A stretch of 64,000 nt of DNA from the NCBI GenBank assembly GCA_025603075.1, contig MU626261.1, positions 248,001-312,000 on the forward strand, in the 5' to 3' direction. The position numbers and the translations under genes were made by a program. How positions within the stretch are numbered: the first letter of the stretch is position 1; each line of letters opens with the position of its first letter. Below are positions 1 to 15,058 of the stretch, piece after piece. The DNA comes from Neoconidiobolus thromboides FSU 785 (Eukaryota > Entomophthoromycota > Entomophthoromycetes > Entomophthorales > Neoconidiobolaceae). The notes below the pieces were generated by a model. It was given only the letters and a program-made list of their open reading frames with translations. It was not told the origin of the DNA and ran no database searches.

Positions 1-227
1 TCTCCATCTTTATAGGTACCAAAACCCCTTTAAATTGACATTTAGTTGAAATCATTACTTTTAAACTAAAACTACCTCATAAAAGTTAAGTCTGTAGTAA
101 TAACATCACCAGGAGTGACCACCTTACCATCTAAAATTTTCTTATCGGTGTTCTCTTTCTTTACTATTTCATCTTCTAAACTTATTTGCTTTGGTATATT
201 TTCTGGACTTAAGAATTTCAATGTCAT
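1..227 (-). CDS. RRP4: Exosome subunit Rrp4, N-terminal part (partial)
   Basis: The first 50 codons and the start of exon 2 of a gene that runs off the left edge. Exon 1 is 227-76, the intron is 75-28 and exon 2 begins at 27. The join reads ..VTPGDVITTDLTFMRGFGTYKDGE, the signature of the Rrp4 N-terminal domain (TPGxVIT, FMRGHGTY in the family). Rrp4 is an S1/KH cap subunit of the RNA exosome, which trims and degrades RNA in nucleus and cytoplasm. I chose the ATG at 227 because the protein then starts about 40 residues before the TPG motif, as in known Rrp4 proteins; an upstream in-frame ATG at 317 would only add a hydrophobic, lysine-rich extension. The S1 and KH domains lie outside the window, so integrity cannot be judged. 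Confidence 0.8.
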
Positions 228-700
228 GTTTAATTTGAGTTGAAAATAATAAAAAAGGAAATACTTTTTTAACAGTAAATTTAAAAAAGTTTCAATAATA
301 AGATGATGTCCAATCAATTAATTTTATTAAGAAAATAAAAAGAATTCTGTAGTATTTTAATACTTCGTTTTATTATACAAGATAACAAAGAGTTTTATAA
401 AAAATGATATAGTCATTAAACAAGCTTTTGAAGAGAATAATTTTCTTTTATAACTACATAGAACAAAAATATACCTTAAATCAAAATCAAAATAGATTGT
501 TGAACTTTGTTAAATAGCAGTTGGTGCTTTATACTGTTCATTTTTTCAAGATAGTAAAAGTTGAACATTTCATTGGTTTAAATGATGGTCGCTTTGATAT
601 ATTTTTAATTCCAATGCACAATTTAAAAATTGCATAAACAAAATTGAACTTAAGTGGAAAGGAGGAAAAAAAGGGGATCATTTTTAACAGTTAAATAAAC
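228..700. other. Divergent intergenic region RRP4 / CDC4-like
   Basis: 473 bases between two divergently transcribed genes, so it must carry both promoters. It is AT-rich with several poly(A)/poly(T) tracts. A purine-rich block (ggaggaaaaaaagggg) lies about 30 bases before the CDC4-like start. No gene or repeat seen. Confidence 0.6.
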
Positions 701-2994
701 ATGGGAAGTGAGGATGATAAAGTTAAAAGAACAGCAACTCAAGGCGGCAATAATGAGGTGATGTCAAATAAGCAATTTATGACTTCTTGTTCGATTAAAA
801 TACCTTGCACTAAGAAGTCGAAGGAATATCCATTAGCTAATAAAAAAACTCCTAAACATTTAACTCAATTTAATGCTCAATTTGAGGATGGGGATTATCA
901 ATTCACTGAATCAACTGAAAAAGGTACTTCAGGTTACAATTACTGCCTTAACGGAACTAAGGTAATTATTCCCTTATTTATAATTATACTTTACTAATTT
1001 ATTTTAGATGATCCCAAATTATAAAAAACGTATTGCTGAAGATTGCTTTTCAGCCAAAAGCTTTGAGTTATTTAATAACAATATACCATTTAAGAAATTA
1101 TGCTCTAATATTAATTTGGAAGTAGATTTTGTCAATCATGAAAATGAAATTCAAGCTGATACACTCGAAAACCTTGAACCAAATACTATATCAAGTTTTT
1201 CATTAAATGAAGAAGGATGTAGCGATGTTTTTGCTCCACCCTCTCCCTCTTTATCTATTTTGTCTAATCAAGAAAATAGCAAACCAGGTCCAACCGAAAC
1301 ACAAACAGACCCTGATTTTTTTGATTTATTTCCAAAAATCATCAATCAATTTGATGAACTATCACCGAAGCTTCAAATTTACTTTGTAAATCACTTATTA
1401 AGACGTATGAATCGCAAATCACTACAAGCTATTGCTTCACACTTGTTACCGAATTTGAAACAAGACTTTATAACCATATTTCCTCCAGAAATACTAACAA
1501 ATATATTTGGAAAACTGGATGCAAAATCTCTATGTAGTTCCTCTCAAGTAAGCAAAAGATGGAGCAATATCATTAAGAATGATGTGGCTTTATGGAAGAG
1601 AAGAGTTCAATCAGATGCTTTAGCTATTGAACCAGAACCAGTTTCACCTAGAGTATTAAATAAATGGGGACTTGGATATCAATCAGAATATGATCTACTT
1701 AACGAAGAGGAATATGTTTTAACCAAACTTGAGGTGAAAAGATTGATAACTAAGCATTCAAGGATAACACCGTTTTATAAAGAATTTGAGAGCAATAAAC
1801 CATGGATGTCACTTTATAAAGAACGCTATTCAACCATTAAAAACTGGAACAATGGCAAACCAGAGCATATTAGAATTCAAATAGAAAAAGTCCAAGTAAT
1901 AACTTGTCTTCAGTTTGATGAACATAAACTTGTAATAGGCTCCGAAACTTCCCCAGTTTTGGTCTATGATATTAATAGTGGGGATCTTTTACATGAACTT
2001 TGTGGGCATGAAGGAGGGGTATGGACCTTACAATTTGTTGGGAACACTTTAGTTACTGGGTCTACCGATCGAACTGTAAGAGTTTGGGATCTCAAAAATG
2101 GGATATGTTCACATGTTTTTGATGGACATACTAGTACTATTAGATGTTTACAAATTGTACTCCCAGTCGATGTTTATGAAAAGGATCAGTATAGAACTGT
2201 CAAAAGGCAAGAGCCAACTTGTCCTTTACTTGTAACTGGCTCGAGAGATTTTGATTTAAGGGTATGGCGCTTACCTTCTCCAGAATTGGATGAACATGAA
2301 GATTTTGAGCATGCTGATAAAGAAAATCCTTATTTATTACATGTACTTTCTGGACATAATGCTTCAGTAAGAGCATTGGCAGCTCATGGGAATTGCCTTG
2401 TTAGTGGGAGTTATGATAGCACCGTTAAAGTTTGGGATCTCAGTAGTGGTAAAGAGGTAAAACATTTAACTGGACATAACAACAAAGTATATAGTGTAGT
2501 ATTAGATCACCAAAATAAGCGATGTATTAGTGGAAGTTTAGATCATACTATACGTGTATGGGATATTGAAAGTGGAGCATGTCTTCATGTACTTAGTGGT
2601 AAGTCAATATTATATGATAAAGATCTATATTAAAAATAAATTAGATCATAATGGTTTAGTTGGACTCTTGCAATTATCACCACATTATTTAGTTTCAGCT
2701 GGGGCCGATGCTGTAATTCGAGTTTGGGATCCAATTACATTTGAATGCCTTCATTCTTTCAAAGGTCATCAAGCAGCCATTATGTCAATAAGTGTCAATG
2801 GATCTAGAATTGTTTCTGGATCGGATGGAGGAATTAAGCTTTGGGATACAAAAACAGGGAAATTTGTTAGAAATTTAGTTGAAGAAGTTAATGGGGTATG
2901 GCAAATTAAGTCGAATCAATCCCATTGTGTTGCAGCAGTGAGTACAGATAATTCCACTTGGCTTGAGATTATGAATTTTACAAGTCGAGGATGA
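701..2994 (+). CDS. CDC4: F-box/WD40 protein, Cdc4/FBXW7 family
   Basis: Substrate receptor of an SCF ubiquitin ligase; the family binds phosphodegrons of cell-cycle regulators through its WD40 propeller and Skp1 through its F-box. Exons 701-961, 1008-2598 and 2645-2994 join in frame to 733 residues. After a low-complexity N-terminus comes a dimerisation-type helix region (about residues 195-240). The F-box follows (about 240-285, FPPEILTNIFGKLDAKSLC), then seven to eight WD40 blades from about residue 385 to the end. Blades carry GH..V and RVWD motifs, and TGSRD..LRVW and SGSYDSTVKVWD match the arginine-bearing blades that bind phosphate in FBXW7/Cdc4. The second intron splits a blade, giving SDHNGLVG at the join. 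It faces the LIM gene tail to tail. Family assignment is firm; orthology with Cdc4 rather than another FBXW paralogue is inferred from domain order. Confidence 0.9.
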
Positions 2995-3523
2995 CAAATT
3001 TAAGATTACTTTTTAAATTATACCCCTATCTTTAATAAACTATTTACTTATTTAATTTTACTTTATATTCAATAATTTCGTTATGGAATTTTTATTATGT
3101 TTTTTTAAATTTGTTATAAAATATTTAAAATAATTTTATAGATTTAGTTTTAAAAAGATATTAATCTAAATCCTACATTCTTAAAGATTCTCTAATGTTT
3201 TATCTATTATAAATTATTTTGGGTCAACCTAGATTTCAAACCCTTCTTATTTGAAATATAAAGAATTACTTATAAAATTCTAAGTTATGATTTTTATTAA
3301 ATTTAAATAAAAGATAAAGAAAGTTCCATAATAATAAAAATAAAAGTTTACTAATAATAGAATAAACCAATTTAACAAGATCTTAAATGTAAAAGCACTG
3401 CTTAAAACGATAACGGATATAAAAATATGAAATATTCGATTCAATTCAAATTAAATAAAGAAATACAATTATAATTATTTAAAAATAGATGAATGGTAAA
3501 ATGAAAATGTTTACAAAAAATAG
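2995..3523. other. Convergent intergenic region
   Basis: 529 bases between the stop codons of the CDC4-like and LIM genes. Very AT-rich, with AATAAA-like motifs on both strands, as expected for two facing 3' ends. No gene seen. Confidence 0.5.
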
Positions 3524-6051
3524 TTAAGAATGAAGTGAAAAAGAAGTAGATTTAGATCTTCTTTGTTCTTGTCTCGCAGCTGATACTGCAAACGAAGCTT
3601 GTCTAGATGTATGTTGTTGAATTAAACATGGTTCACAATAAGGTTGTTGTGATACTTCTCCAAATGGTGTACTTGGTGTAATTACTATTTTACATCCAGT
3701 ACATCTAAAACACTGTACAAATAAAAGAATTAATCAATTAATTTATTTTTTAATAACTATTTTTATAAAAATTTGTTACCTCGGAATGAAAATTGGTGCC
3801 ATTGTTAGTAACAAATACACCTTCAATAAACTTATTACATTTGCCACACATGACTTGATCTTTTTTAGGTAAACACTAAATAATTATATGTTAAATACAA
3901 TCAAATCAATCAAGTCAAATTACACTTACCTCACGATGATATTCTTTCCCATCTTGAGAAATATAAGTACCTTGATCAAATTGTTTTTTACAACCAAAAC
4001 AAATAAAACATTTAGGATGATATTGACGACCATTGGTTAATGTAAAACATGGTCCAGTTATAATGGAACTACAGCAATCACATAAATCTTCTGGTTCTGC
4101 TGTAACATCAGACATTGGACTTAAGGTCATTTGTAACAAACACTATATTAAAAAATACGTTAATAAATTAGTAGATTGATTAAATGTTAATTTTGTTTTA
4201 TCTATGTTATTTACTTACTTCTGCATGATATTCTTCATCATTATAAACACTATATTTACCATCTTCAAATAACTTATTACATGATCTACAAGTAAAGCAT
4301 TCTTTATGTAAAATTCGTCCATCTAATAATCGAAACCAAGTATCAATTATAGATTGTTGACATTTATTACAATTTAATTTTTTATTGACTTCATTACTAA
4401 TTGATTCTTTTTCTACATTTAAGTTTTCTTTAACTATATTATTATTATTTGAAGGCTCAATTGGTACTTTTAATTTAGTTTCATTTATTTCTAAATTAAT
4501 ATTTTTTGTCCAATCTGAATTGTCTAATTTATCTAATTTATCTAATTTATCTAATTTTAAGTCATCGATTAAAGTATTCTTGTTATTTTTGTCATTAAAA
4601 TTAAATGAAATTGGACGTGTCTTATTAAGTGAAAATCGTTTACTTAAATCATTTGATTTAGTAATATTAATCATTGATTTTGGCTCATTAGTAGTATTAT
4701 CTTGTATATTGTTGTTATTGGGTAGCTGATTATTATTTCTAACAAACATAGAAGATCTTTTAGATAAGTTATTATCGTCAACATTAGCTAATGGAGATAT
4801 TTGCGATAAATTATTTGATATATTTGGTCCTTTAGATTGAACTGGTAAACTTGTTCTTTTTGATTTTGAATCTAAAGATAACATTGAAATTGGACGTCTT
4901 GAAAAAGTTGGACCTTTAAAATCTTTTCCTCTTCTACTAGCCATTAAATCAGCAAACGATAATCCACTAGAAGTTTCAGATACATTTCTTGGTCTACCGC
5001 GAATAGAAGTTGATGGTAAATTACTTTTATTTACTGATTGTTGTAAATTTTGAAATGTTTTTGAATAAGAAGGTGATACTAAATTAGAAACATCTTCTTT
5101 TTCTAAAGGTTTGGTTTCTAAATTTAACAATTTTAATGTATCTGATAAATTTTCGGTATTTTTTTCCAAATCTTTAACTGAAAAAGAATGTCTTGGTCGA
5201 TGTTTAATAAATAATGGGTTATCTTCTTTTGTTTCTTTGTTAATTTCTTTATGTTCTAAACTAACAACTTCTTGCTCTGGTGTATTAATTGAAGGAGAAG
5301 AATGAGTTGATGCTGTTAGTTTATCATAACAATCTTTACATTGTAATTTTCCATCCAGTTCAAAACCAGATCGATTCAATCGTATGGAACATGTTTCACA
5401 AATAAAACAAGCCTAAACAACCATAAGATTATATTAAATAAAGAATAAAATTAATTACTCGATGATAATGGTTGGAATTAAATTCAATAGTTAAAGCTGA
5501 TCCCAAATTTAACATTGATGAACATTTATTACTATTTTAACTAATTAATAAAATCAAGCTTTATGACTTTAAAATTACCATTTTCCCTCCCTTAGTCTAT
5601 TAACTGAGATTTCTTTAGTTTTAACTTCCTCTTTCTAAATTAAAAATTAATATTATACTAGCATAAAACTTTTAGCTTAATTAATACCTTAATAGAGCTA
5701 GCAATTGATAATGTATCCTGTTCCAATTTGTCCGAATTAAGTGAGCTATCAATACTTTGTTTTTTAGTTAATTTATTTAAGTTGGGTGCATATGTTTTAT
5801 TTTGTGGTTTATCCAAATATCTTTTTAAAAGATTTGTCATTATTATTATTATTAATGTATATATAATTAATATTTACGTTGCAGACCAAGCGTCTCTATT
5901 TGTTAATCCAGAAGCTGTAGCCGCTAAATAAATAATCCATTAATAAAAATAAAAAATAAATATTGGTTTCATTCTTACTTGATACTTTTCCTTTACATCT
6001 TGGACATCTAGGAGTATTCGCTAATTCACCACAACTGGTACAAAATCCCAT
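3524..6051 (-). CDS. Four-LIM-domain protein with N-terminal zinc motif
   Basis: Nine exons (6051-5979, 5923-5878, 5820-5688, 5634-5579, 5531-5459, 5412-4219, 4142-3930, 3875-3780, 3712-3524) join to 690 residues. The protein opens with a CxxC...CxxC zinc-ribbon-like motif (MGFCTSCGELANTPRCPRCK). LIM1 follows (about 103-157). A 300-residue Ser/Asn-rich linker holds an LDK repeat. LIM2 (about 465-528), LIM3 (about 546-600) and LIM4 (about 606-665) complete it, each with CxxC, H..C and CxxC..C ligands. Introns fall just before the second zinc-binding half of LIM domains (..YHRE | CF..), so several exons start with Cys. Paxillin/leupaxin-like LIM proteins act at sites of polarised growth and Rho signalling. 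Start chosen because the first exon carries the conserved fungal MGFC motif. The exact subfamily is not settled; no RhoGAP domain is present. Confidence 0.85.
4517..4557 (-). repeat. 9-bp tandem repeat coding (LDK)n
   Basis: About four copies of a nine-base unit (tctaattta on +) inside the LIM-protein linker. On the coding strand it gives LDKLDKLDKLDN. Such in-frame minisatellites change length by slippage without breaking the frame; here it sits in a region with no folded domain. Confidence 0.8.
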
Positions 6052-7120
6052 TTTTCTTTTTTCTTTTTAAAATGAAAATAATAAATAAAAAAACACAATA
6101 ATTTTAAAAATATTCCACTTGAAAATGGTTGAATTCGTTAGTTACCGGTTAAGCTAAGTTTCGATATTTTAATATTAAGATAGGATTTGATTGGCTCAAA
6201 AATTTAAAGTCTTCAAAAACTCCAGTGTTTATTTTAAGTTTATTATGTTTTTGTTGATTTAAATGGTTGAAAATTAGAACTATTAAGTATTTCAATTTTT
6301 AACTAAAAAATTATAAAGGACAATGATCGTTAAATTGATTATTTTATATTACCTTTAATATTATTATTATTGATAATAAAGTAAAATAAAATAAAATAAA
6401 TATAAAAATTTATAACGGAATAAAATTAGGTTATTGAATTATGATGTCATATTTTTTTAGTATAAATTAATTTCAAATTCAAGTACTCTGACTATTTCAC
6501 TATTTTAAGCTTGAAATTTATGATTTGAATAAATTTTCAAGTATATTTTTAGATTTTAAAATCTTAAAATAAATAATCTTATTTTTACAAATAGAAGCTT
6601 TTAAAGTTCTAGTTTACATTTGAGTATGCTTTTTTTTCAGTATTTTGTCCACTTTTTTATCTAGCTTAATTTGAAAAAACAGCTAAACTTAATAACTTTT
6701 TAAAAATTGTGGTAAATATTACTCATTTAACAAGTTACAATTCTAAAAATGATATTAAAATTCTAGATATCGGAATTATTTAAGCTTCGTTTCGTACTTT
6801 ATAATCAATAGAGTCAGTTTATTCATTTTAAAATTAAAGAATATAAAAGTTAGAGAAATAAAAAACTACTCATTAATACTATTTCTCTCCTAATTTAGCT
6901 TCTAAAAAGTATTAATAATCCACTTCAATTATCAAACTTATCTCTCAATTGCTTTCAGTTTCTACTTTACTCCTTTTGACTGCTGTTTGTTCACTAAAAC
7001 TTTATTAAAAATTAAAGTTAAAATTAACTAAAATTAGTTTACTCTTGATTTAAACTATTATCTAGACTAAGGATAATTTTACATTAGTATATTATTAAAC
7101 TTATTAAAAATCAAAATATC
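6052..7120. other. Intergenic region with LIM-gene promoter
   Basis: 1069 bases between the LIM-gene start and the poly(A) polymerase stop, both on the minus strand. AT-rich with homopolymer runs. No conserved coding stretch, RNA gene or copy of the 100-bp repeat was recognised. Confidence 0.5.
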
Positions 7121-9517
<2,397 letters not shown>

Positions 9518-9799
9518 AATTTTAATAAAGAATATATATTTTTATCAAACTAAAAGTTGGAATTAAATTTACGTACCACAGATATAAAATTTAAATCTAT
9601 AATATGTATTGGTGGTTTTTATAATCAATAATCTTATTATTACGCTAATTTGATGCTTAGCTTTCAAGTTTTTGTTCTTAAATAAGCTAAAAATTAGTGC
9701 ATATTTGGACTAAATTAATTATAAAGTGTAATTGGTTTAACCATTTGTCATTTTCAAGAAAATCAAAATTATTTTCGTCATCTTTTAAAAAAAATCCAA

Positions 9800-11013
9800 A
9801 TGAGTACTTTAAAATTAATAAGTTCCAATAAATGTTATGGTGGAGTAGTACAAAAATACTCCCATTACAGCGAAGCATGTAATTGTGAAATGAAGTTTTC
9901 TATATTTCAACCGTCAATTCAAGAAAACATTAAATATCCAGTAATATTATAATCATTTTATTAGTTTAATGGAGAACTGATATTAAATTTAGGGTTTATT
10001 TTATTTATCGGGATTAACTTGTACAGAGGATAACTTTATACAAAAATCAAATGCGATTCCAAGAGCTAGTCAATTAGGTTTATTTTTAGTTTGTCCAGAT
10101 ACTAGCCCAAGTAAGAAAATCATTATTAGCAATAATAAAATAGTTAATTTTTTAAATCATAGGAAATTGTAATATTGAAGGAGAAAATGATAGTTATGAT
10201 TTAGGAACTGGTAATTTGTTTTATTTGTATTCAATTAGTTAATTGACTGATAATTTACTAATAATATAGGTGCTGGTTTTTACGTTGATGCAACAGAAAG
10301 TAAATGGACCAAACATTATAATATGTACACATATATTACCAAAGAGTTAAGTGAGTTAATATTTAATAATTTTCCGATTGTAAGTATTTTTTTTATTGTT
10401 ATTTCAATGTTGAAAATATTAACAGAATACATAATTAGGATTCAGAAAGAGTATCTATATTTGGTCATTCGATGGTATTTTATTATTAAAATATGTTTTT
10501 TTGTTGAATTAAATATTGACAATTATTTTTATTAGGGAGGTCATGGTGCTCTTACTATTGCATTAAAAAATAAGAATCAATTCAAAAGTTGTTCAGCATT
10601 TGCACCTATTTGTAATCCGATTAATTGCAATTGGGGTAAAAAAGCATTGTCAAGTTATTTAGGTAATTAATAGCATATAATAACATATAATAATAATAAT
10701 GCTTTTATTTTACATAGGCAATGATGAAACCAAATGGATTGAATATGATACTTGTGAATTGCTAAAAAAACAAAGCAATATTCTGCCAATTCTTATTCAT
10801 CAAGGTGAAAGTGATGAGTTCTTAGAAAAGAAGGAATTGTTATTAGAGAATTTAGAAGTTATCGTTAACGAAAAGTTTCCTAATAATGAAGCTTCATCAA
10901 CTCCATTCATTATTCAAGTATGTGAAGGTTATGATCATTCCTATTGGTTTATTCAAACTTTTATTAATGAACATCTTAATTTTCATGCCAAATATTTAAA
11001 TATTAAAGTTTAA
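9800..11013 (+). CDS. S-formylglutathione hydrolase (esterase D)
   Basis: Hydrolyses S-formylglutathione to formate and glutathione, the second step of glutathione-dependent formaldehyde detoxification in the cytosol. Seven exons (9800-9940, 9993-10110, 10163-10210, 10270-10379, 10439-10474, 10536-10662, 10718-11013) join to 291 residues, about the length of human ESD. Family landmarks: [42 protein letters not shown], nucleophile elbow GHSMGGHGAL (Ser), SAFAPICNP, an Asp in HQGESDEFL and His in EGYDHSYWF, completing the Ser-Asp-His triad. An intron falls exactly between GHSM and GGHG, splitting the nucleophile motif. It is divergent from PAP1 with 282 bases between starts, so the two share a promoter region. 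Confidence 0.95.
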
Positions 11014-11388
11014 ATAAAAAGATATCAATCTATATTTATAATGACATATGGGATTGTTGTATTTGACTAACTATAAACTATTATACTTTTGCAAACTCCT
11101 TTTAATATTAATTTTTTGTAGTTAATATAATAATAGTATTTGAAATATATTGATTTTTTGTAGTATATATTTTAATATCAATTATTTAGTGTGCATACGT
11201 ATTATATTTTAAAAATATTAGCAAATATTATTTGTAATTTTTCTAAAAATTGATTTCAATTTTACTAAATGGAATACAATTTTATATGAAATCAATATGA
11301 AATTTCTAGAATTCAATAGTTTATAAATTCATAAACCTTTATTTTCTGATCTCTTTTTAATCAACAAGTTTGTTTTTTATATAAAAAG
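11014..11388. other. Intergenic region
   Basis: 375 AT-rich bases between the S-formylglutathione hydrolase stop and the NUDCD1 start. It holds a short direct repeat around 11141-11165 (attgattttttgtagt). No gene seen. Confidence 0.5.
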
Positions 11389-13251
11389 ATGAAAGTGGAT
11401 ACTCAACAATTAGAATGTAATAGAAGCTTAATTAACATTAACTTTGAAGGTTATAAAAGTAAACAAATCAATTCTTTTGCAGTAGAACAACTGTTATTAC
11501 CCAAAATAAATAGAGATATTAAAGAAGGTTTGTTAAATTTAAATGATAAAGAGAAATTGTGGTATTTGACACAATATTACCAAATAGATGTAATTGGAAA
11601 TAAAATCAATTATAATGGAGAAGAGATTTTAATTTATTTAAGTTTAAATTGGACAATTAATTTAGTTAAAATCAAACAAGAAGAGATATTAGTGAAAGAA
11701 GTTATTACATTAAATGATTTCAATCAAGTAGGTATACCAAAATTAAAAGTACTACAATTTAATGAAGAGAATGGAACTGGATTATTACTATTTAATTTGA
11801 ATCAAATAGTTAATATTTTGAAATTAGATTTAAATAATGTGGATGCTACTATTGTGAGTTTAATACAATTCAATTTAAGTGATATGGATTCCAAATTGAC
11901 TAACAACATGTTGTTTTTATATGCCACTCAATTTAACAACAATAGTGTTAAACTTTTAATTAAATCAAGTAATTATAATGTTAACGATGATATTAATAAT
12001 GAAGAAGATAGAAGTGAAGGGAAGAATAAAAAGGATAAGAAATGTTTATTATTAGAATATAATTTTACATTAAATCAAAATGAGAATACAATTTTGAATT
12101 TTAATTTAAATAAGATATTTCAAGGTAAAGATAATCCTATACATTGTTATTATGAAGTAAAAGAAGAGGAATTAATTATATTAAGTAATAATGAATTTCA
12201 ATTAATTTATAATCAAGAAGGAATTAAAGCAATTGAAGAAACAGAAAGTCAACAGAATAAAAATATTGAAAATTCAACCAAATATTATTGGACACAAACA
12301 AATGAAGATATAACGATAACAATATTGTTAACGAATGAACAAATTCAATATTTAAAACAAAGTGATGAAATAAAAATTAAAAAAAATCAATTTTATTTAC
12401 CAATATTAAATTATAATAATATATCATGGTATGATAATATAATAGAAGAAGAAAGTTACTGGACAATACAAGATCAACAATTTTTAAATATTTATTTAGA
12501 AAAATCGAATTATAATACTCGATGGCCACATTTGTTTAATATTGATGATAACATATTAGAAATATTAGATCCAAATGAATTGTTTGAAATTAAACAAAAT
12601 TTATTAAAATACACTAATAATAATAAAAATGACATTAAATATAGGAATAATTTAAATTATTCATTTATGAATGAAATTGAAAAAGAAGATTTTGAAGGAA
12701 ATGAAGTTAATATTTTTAATTATAATAAACAAGGTAACTCAAATATTATAATTTAAATATTACAATTTGAATGTTGTAATAATATTAATAATTTTATTTT
12801 ATTAGGCCAACTCAATAAGATTTATTTATCAAATGGTAAATATTTACTTGGATTTAACATTAAAAAGAATTATGAAGAAAGAAAAAATATATTATTAAAA
12901 AATGATGTAGATGCATTAGTATTTGAATGGAATAATAATAATAATAATAATAATCAATTACAATTACAACATCAAAATACATTTAATGCCATTGGATATA
13001 TACAAAGTTCAAAACAAGATAAAAAAATTGTTTTATATTCAAATGACAAAAAGTGGTTATTTATTATTGAATTTAATACTTATTGTTATATTTATTATAA
13101 TGTTAATTTTGACAATCAAATATTACCTCAGTTTATTATTAAATTACCAGATACTTCCGATATTATTGGTATAAATTTAATTCAAGATCAATATCTTGTT
13201 TTAGTTACTATGGAATCGATATTTAAAATTGATTTGATAAAGTTATTATAA
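11389..13251 (+). CDS. NUDCD1-like protein with central CS domain
   Basis: Two exons (11389-12733 and 12806-13251) join to 596 residues, against 583 in human NUDCD1. Landmarks in the same order as the human protein: N-terminal LININFEGYK; a beta-rich region; a CS/p23 domain beginning YYWTQTNEDITITILL (about residue 298); SYWTIQDQQFLNIYLEKSN and TRWPHLF; then NDVDALVFEW; FNAIGYIQSSKQDKK; and a C-terminal propeller strand set. NUDCD1 is a co-chaperone-like NudC family member linked in animals to COP9 signalosome/cullin and dynein partners. The second exon holds an (AAT)n tract coding a run of Asn (about 12931-12955). Identification rests on shared motif order, not on a search. Its stop codon lies only 52 bases from that of the next gene, tail to tail. 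Confidence 0.8.
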
Positions 13252-13303
13252 TAAATATAATAATTAGATATTACTATTTTATTTTTTTGTCTTATTATTT
13301 TGT

Positions 13304-14203
13304 TTATAATGAGTTGGATAAAAATGAAGTTATACTAGTTTGAGTAGGATCATAAGGTGAGCTAGCATTAATACTTCTTTTTAAGGGTAATTTATTATAA
13401 TGTTCCGTACAATTTCTTAATAATAATCGAAAAGGACCTTGTCCTAATTGAATTCTCCAAATACAAGTATTATCCGAACGGATACCAGATAAAGAAGCTC
13501 TTGAAGTAGCATCTGATTTTGAATAAGGATGATCAGCAATAGCTGGTATCAATTGATTAATAGTTAATCCATGACAAACAATTAGTATATGAGTCGGGTT
13601 ATCGGATAATGGTTGAATTTTATTATTAATTATGTTAGATAATATCAATTTCCATATAGATGAACATCTTAAATATAAATCTTGTTTGGATTCACCATTT
13701 GGAAATTTTAATTGAAATCTTTCTGCCCAAGACAAATTCATATCCCGCATTTTTTCAGTGATTTCTCGAACTTTAGGTAAATGAGGTTCCATACCATCAA
13801 TATCACCAAAATCTTGTTCTCTTAATTCTTTATGATAGTGAATATTATCGAAAACCTCTTGAGTTGAGATATTGAACTCATGTTCTTTTACAATAGCCTC
13901 ACAAGTTAATTTAGCTCGTTTTAAATCCGAACAAAAGATATGAGTAAACTATAGAACATTATTAATAATTCAACTATTTCGATAGAACATAAAAGTATTA
14001 ATTTCAAATACTTACTTTGTCATTTTTTAAATACTGTCCAGCTAATGTAGCTTGTAAATAGCCCCAATTAGTCAAATTACAATCATGATTTCCACTCCAT
14101 TTTTGTTTTAAATTATCAATGGATTCCCCACTTGAAAATTTTACATTAGTCAATGAAAAATATAGCTAAATAATACTTACTGTCTAACAATAGTAACTAA
14201 CAT
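13304..14203 (-). CDS. Histidine phosphatase (phosphoglycerate mutase-like)
   Basis: Three exons (14203-14181, 14130-14016, 13948-13304) join to 260 residues. The phosphohistidine motif RHGES is created only by splicing: exon 1 ends MLVTIVRH less one base and exon 2 supplies the last base of His and GES. Other family marks are LREQDFGDIDG with the acidic residue near the active site, FPNGESKQD, and the second catalytic His in HILIVCHGLTI. LREQDFG is shared by broad-range acid phosphatases such as yeast Det1 and plant relatives, so a phosphatase rather than a glycolytic mutase is likely. The C-terminal 35 residues are Ser-rich. The substrate is unknown. Confidence 0.85.
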
Positions 14204-14920
14204 TATGTTATAAGATTTCTAAACAATTGCTAAGAAAATAAAAAATATAAGAATTTATTTTTTCATTTGATTTTTTTTAAATTCTATTATTAGCCTAAAT
14301 CACGCGTGTATTTTAGTTGAATGAAGCTTTGATATTTTATTGGTTCAAAATATGAACTTGGTTTTTAACTGCGAATATTAATTTGAATTTTCAATAAAAA
14401 GGGTGACTTGATAAGTTTAAGACTTTTATCGAAAAGGTGACTGTTTATTTTATATGATTGAGTCAATTTACCATAATTTAAAAAGTCTTTGTAACTAGCT
14501 TCTATAAATCATTGAGAATAACACTTTTTTACTTATCGTTTAGAATGATTTAGCATAAATTTATTAAAGATCTTAAAACAATTAAAATTTTTAAATCTAA
14601 TTAAAATTTGTTTTAATCATTAGTAGTTTTACTAATGAAAATTATTGCTGTTACTATTTTGACATTTTGTTTTACTTTTAGAAGTTGTTTAAATAATGTT
14701 TTAGAGTTTTATTGATATTGCTTTATTTAATGAATTCAATTGTTAGCCTATATTGCCAGTACAATGATTAATACTCTATTAGAAATAATATTAATACTTT
14801 GTAATAAAATTGTAGCTTTATTTTAAATAGTATTAGTGTTATTAACACAAGCAAAAATAATATAAAGAAAAGTGTAGTTATGGTCTTTTTATTATAGTGC
14901 CTTTATTAACATTTCATTAT

Positions 14921-15020
14921 TGGGGATGTATTTTTTTTGTTTAAGACTTTTACTAGTAGTTTTTCCACTCAAATAGCGCTTAAAAGAGAAAAGATAATGA
15001 AGCCAAAAAAAATATCACCA
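14921..15020 (+). repeat. 100-bp MITE-like element, copy 1
   Basis: Begins TGGGGATGTATTTTT and ends ATCACCA with core CTCAAATAGCGCTTAAAA. The right terminus is more diverged than in other copies. Flanks are TTAT on both sides. Confidence 0.8.
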
Positions 15021-15058
15021 TTATTAACTTAAATTTATCTATTTTTATCAATTCTATA

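Noticed and set aside
12923-13174. Open frame rich in Ile/Asn inside the second NUDCD1 exon
   Set aside because: It is another frame of the (AAT)n tract and the following NUDCD1 coding bases; the NUDCD1 frame carries the family motifs.
13252-13303. Possible terminator hairpin between the NUDCD1 and phosphatase stops
   Set aside because: Only AT-rich bases; no convincing stem. Eukaryotic 3' ends would use polyadenylation signals instead.
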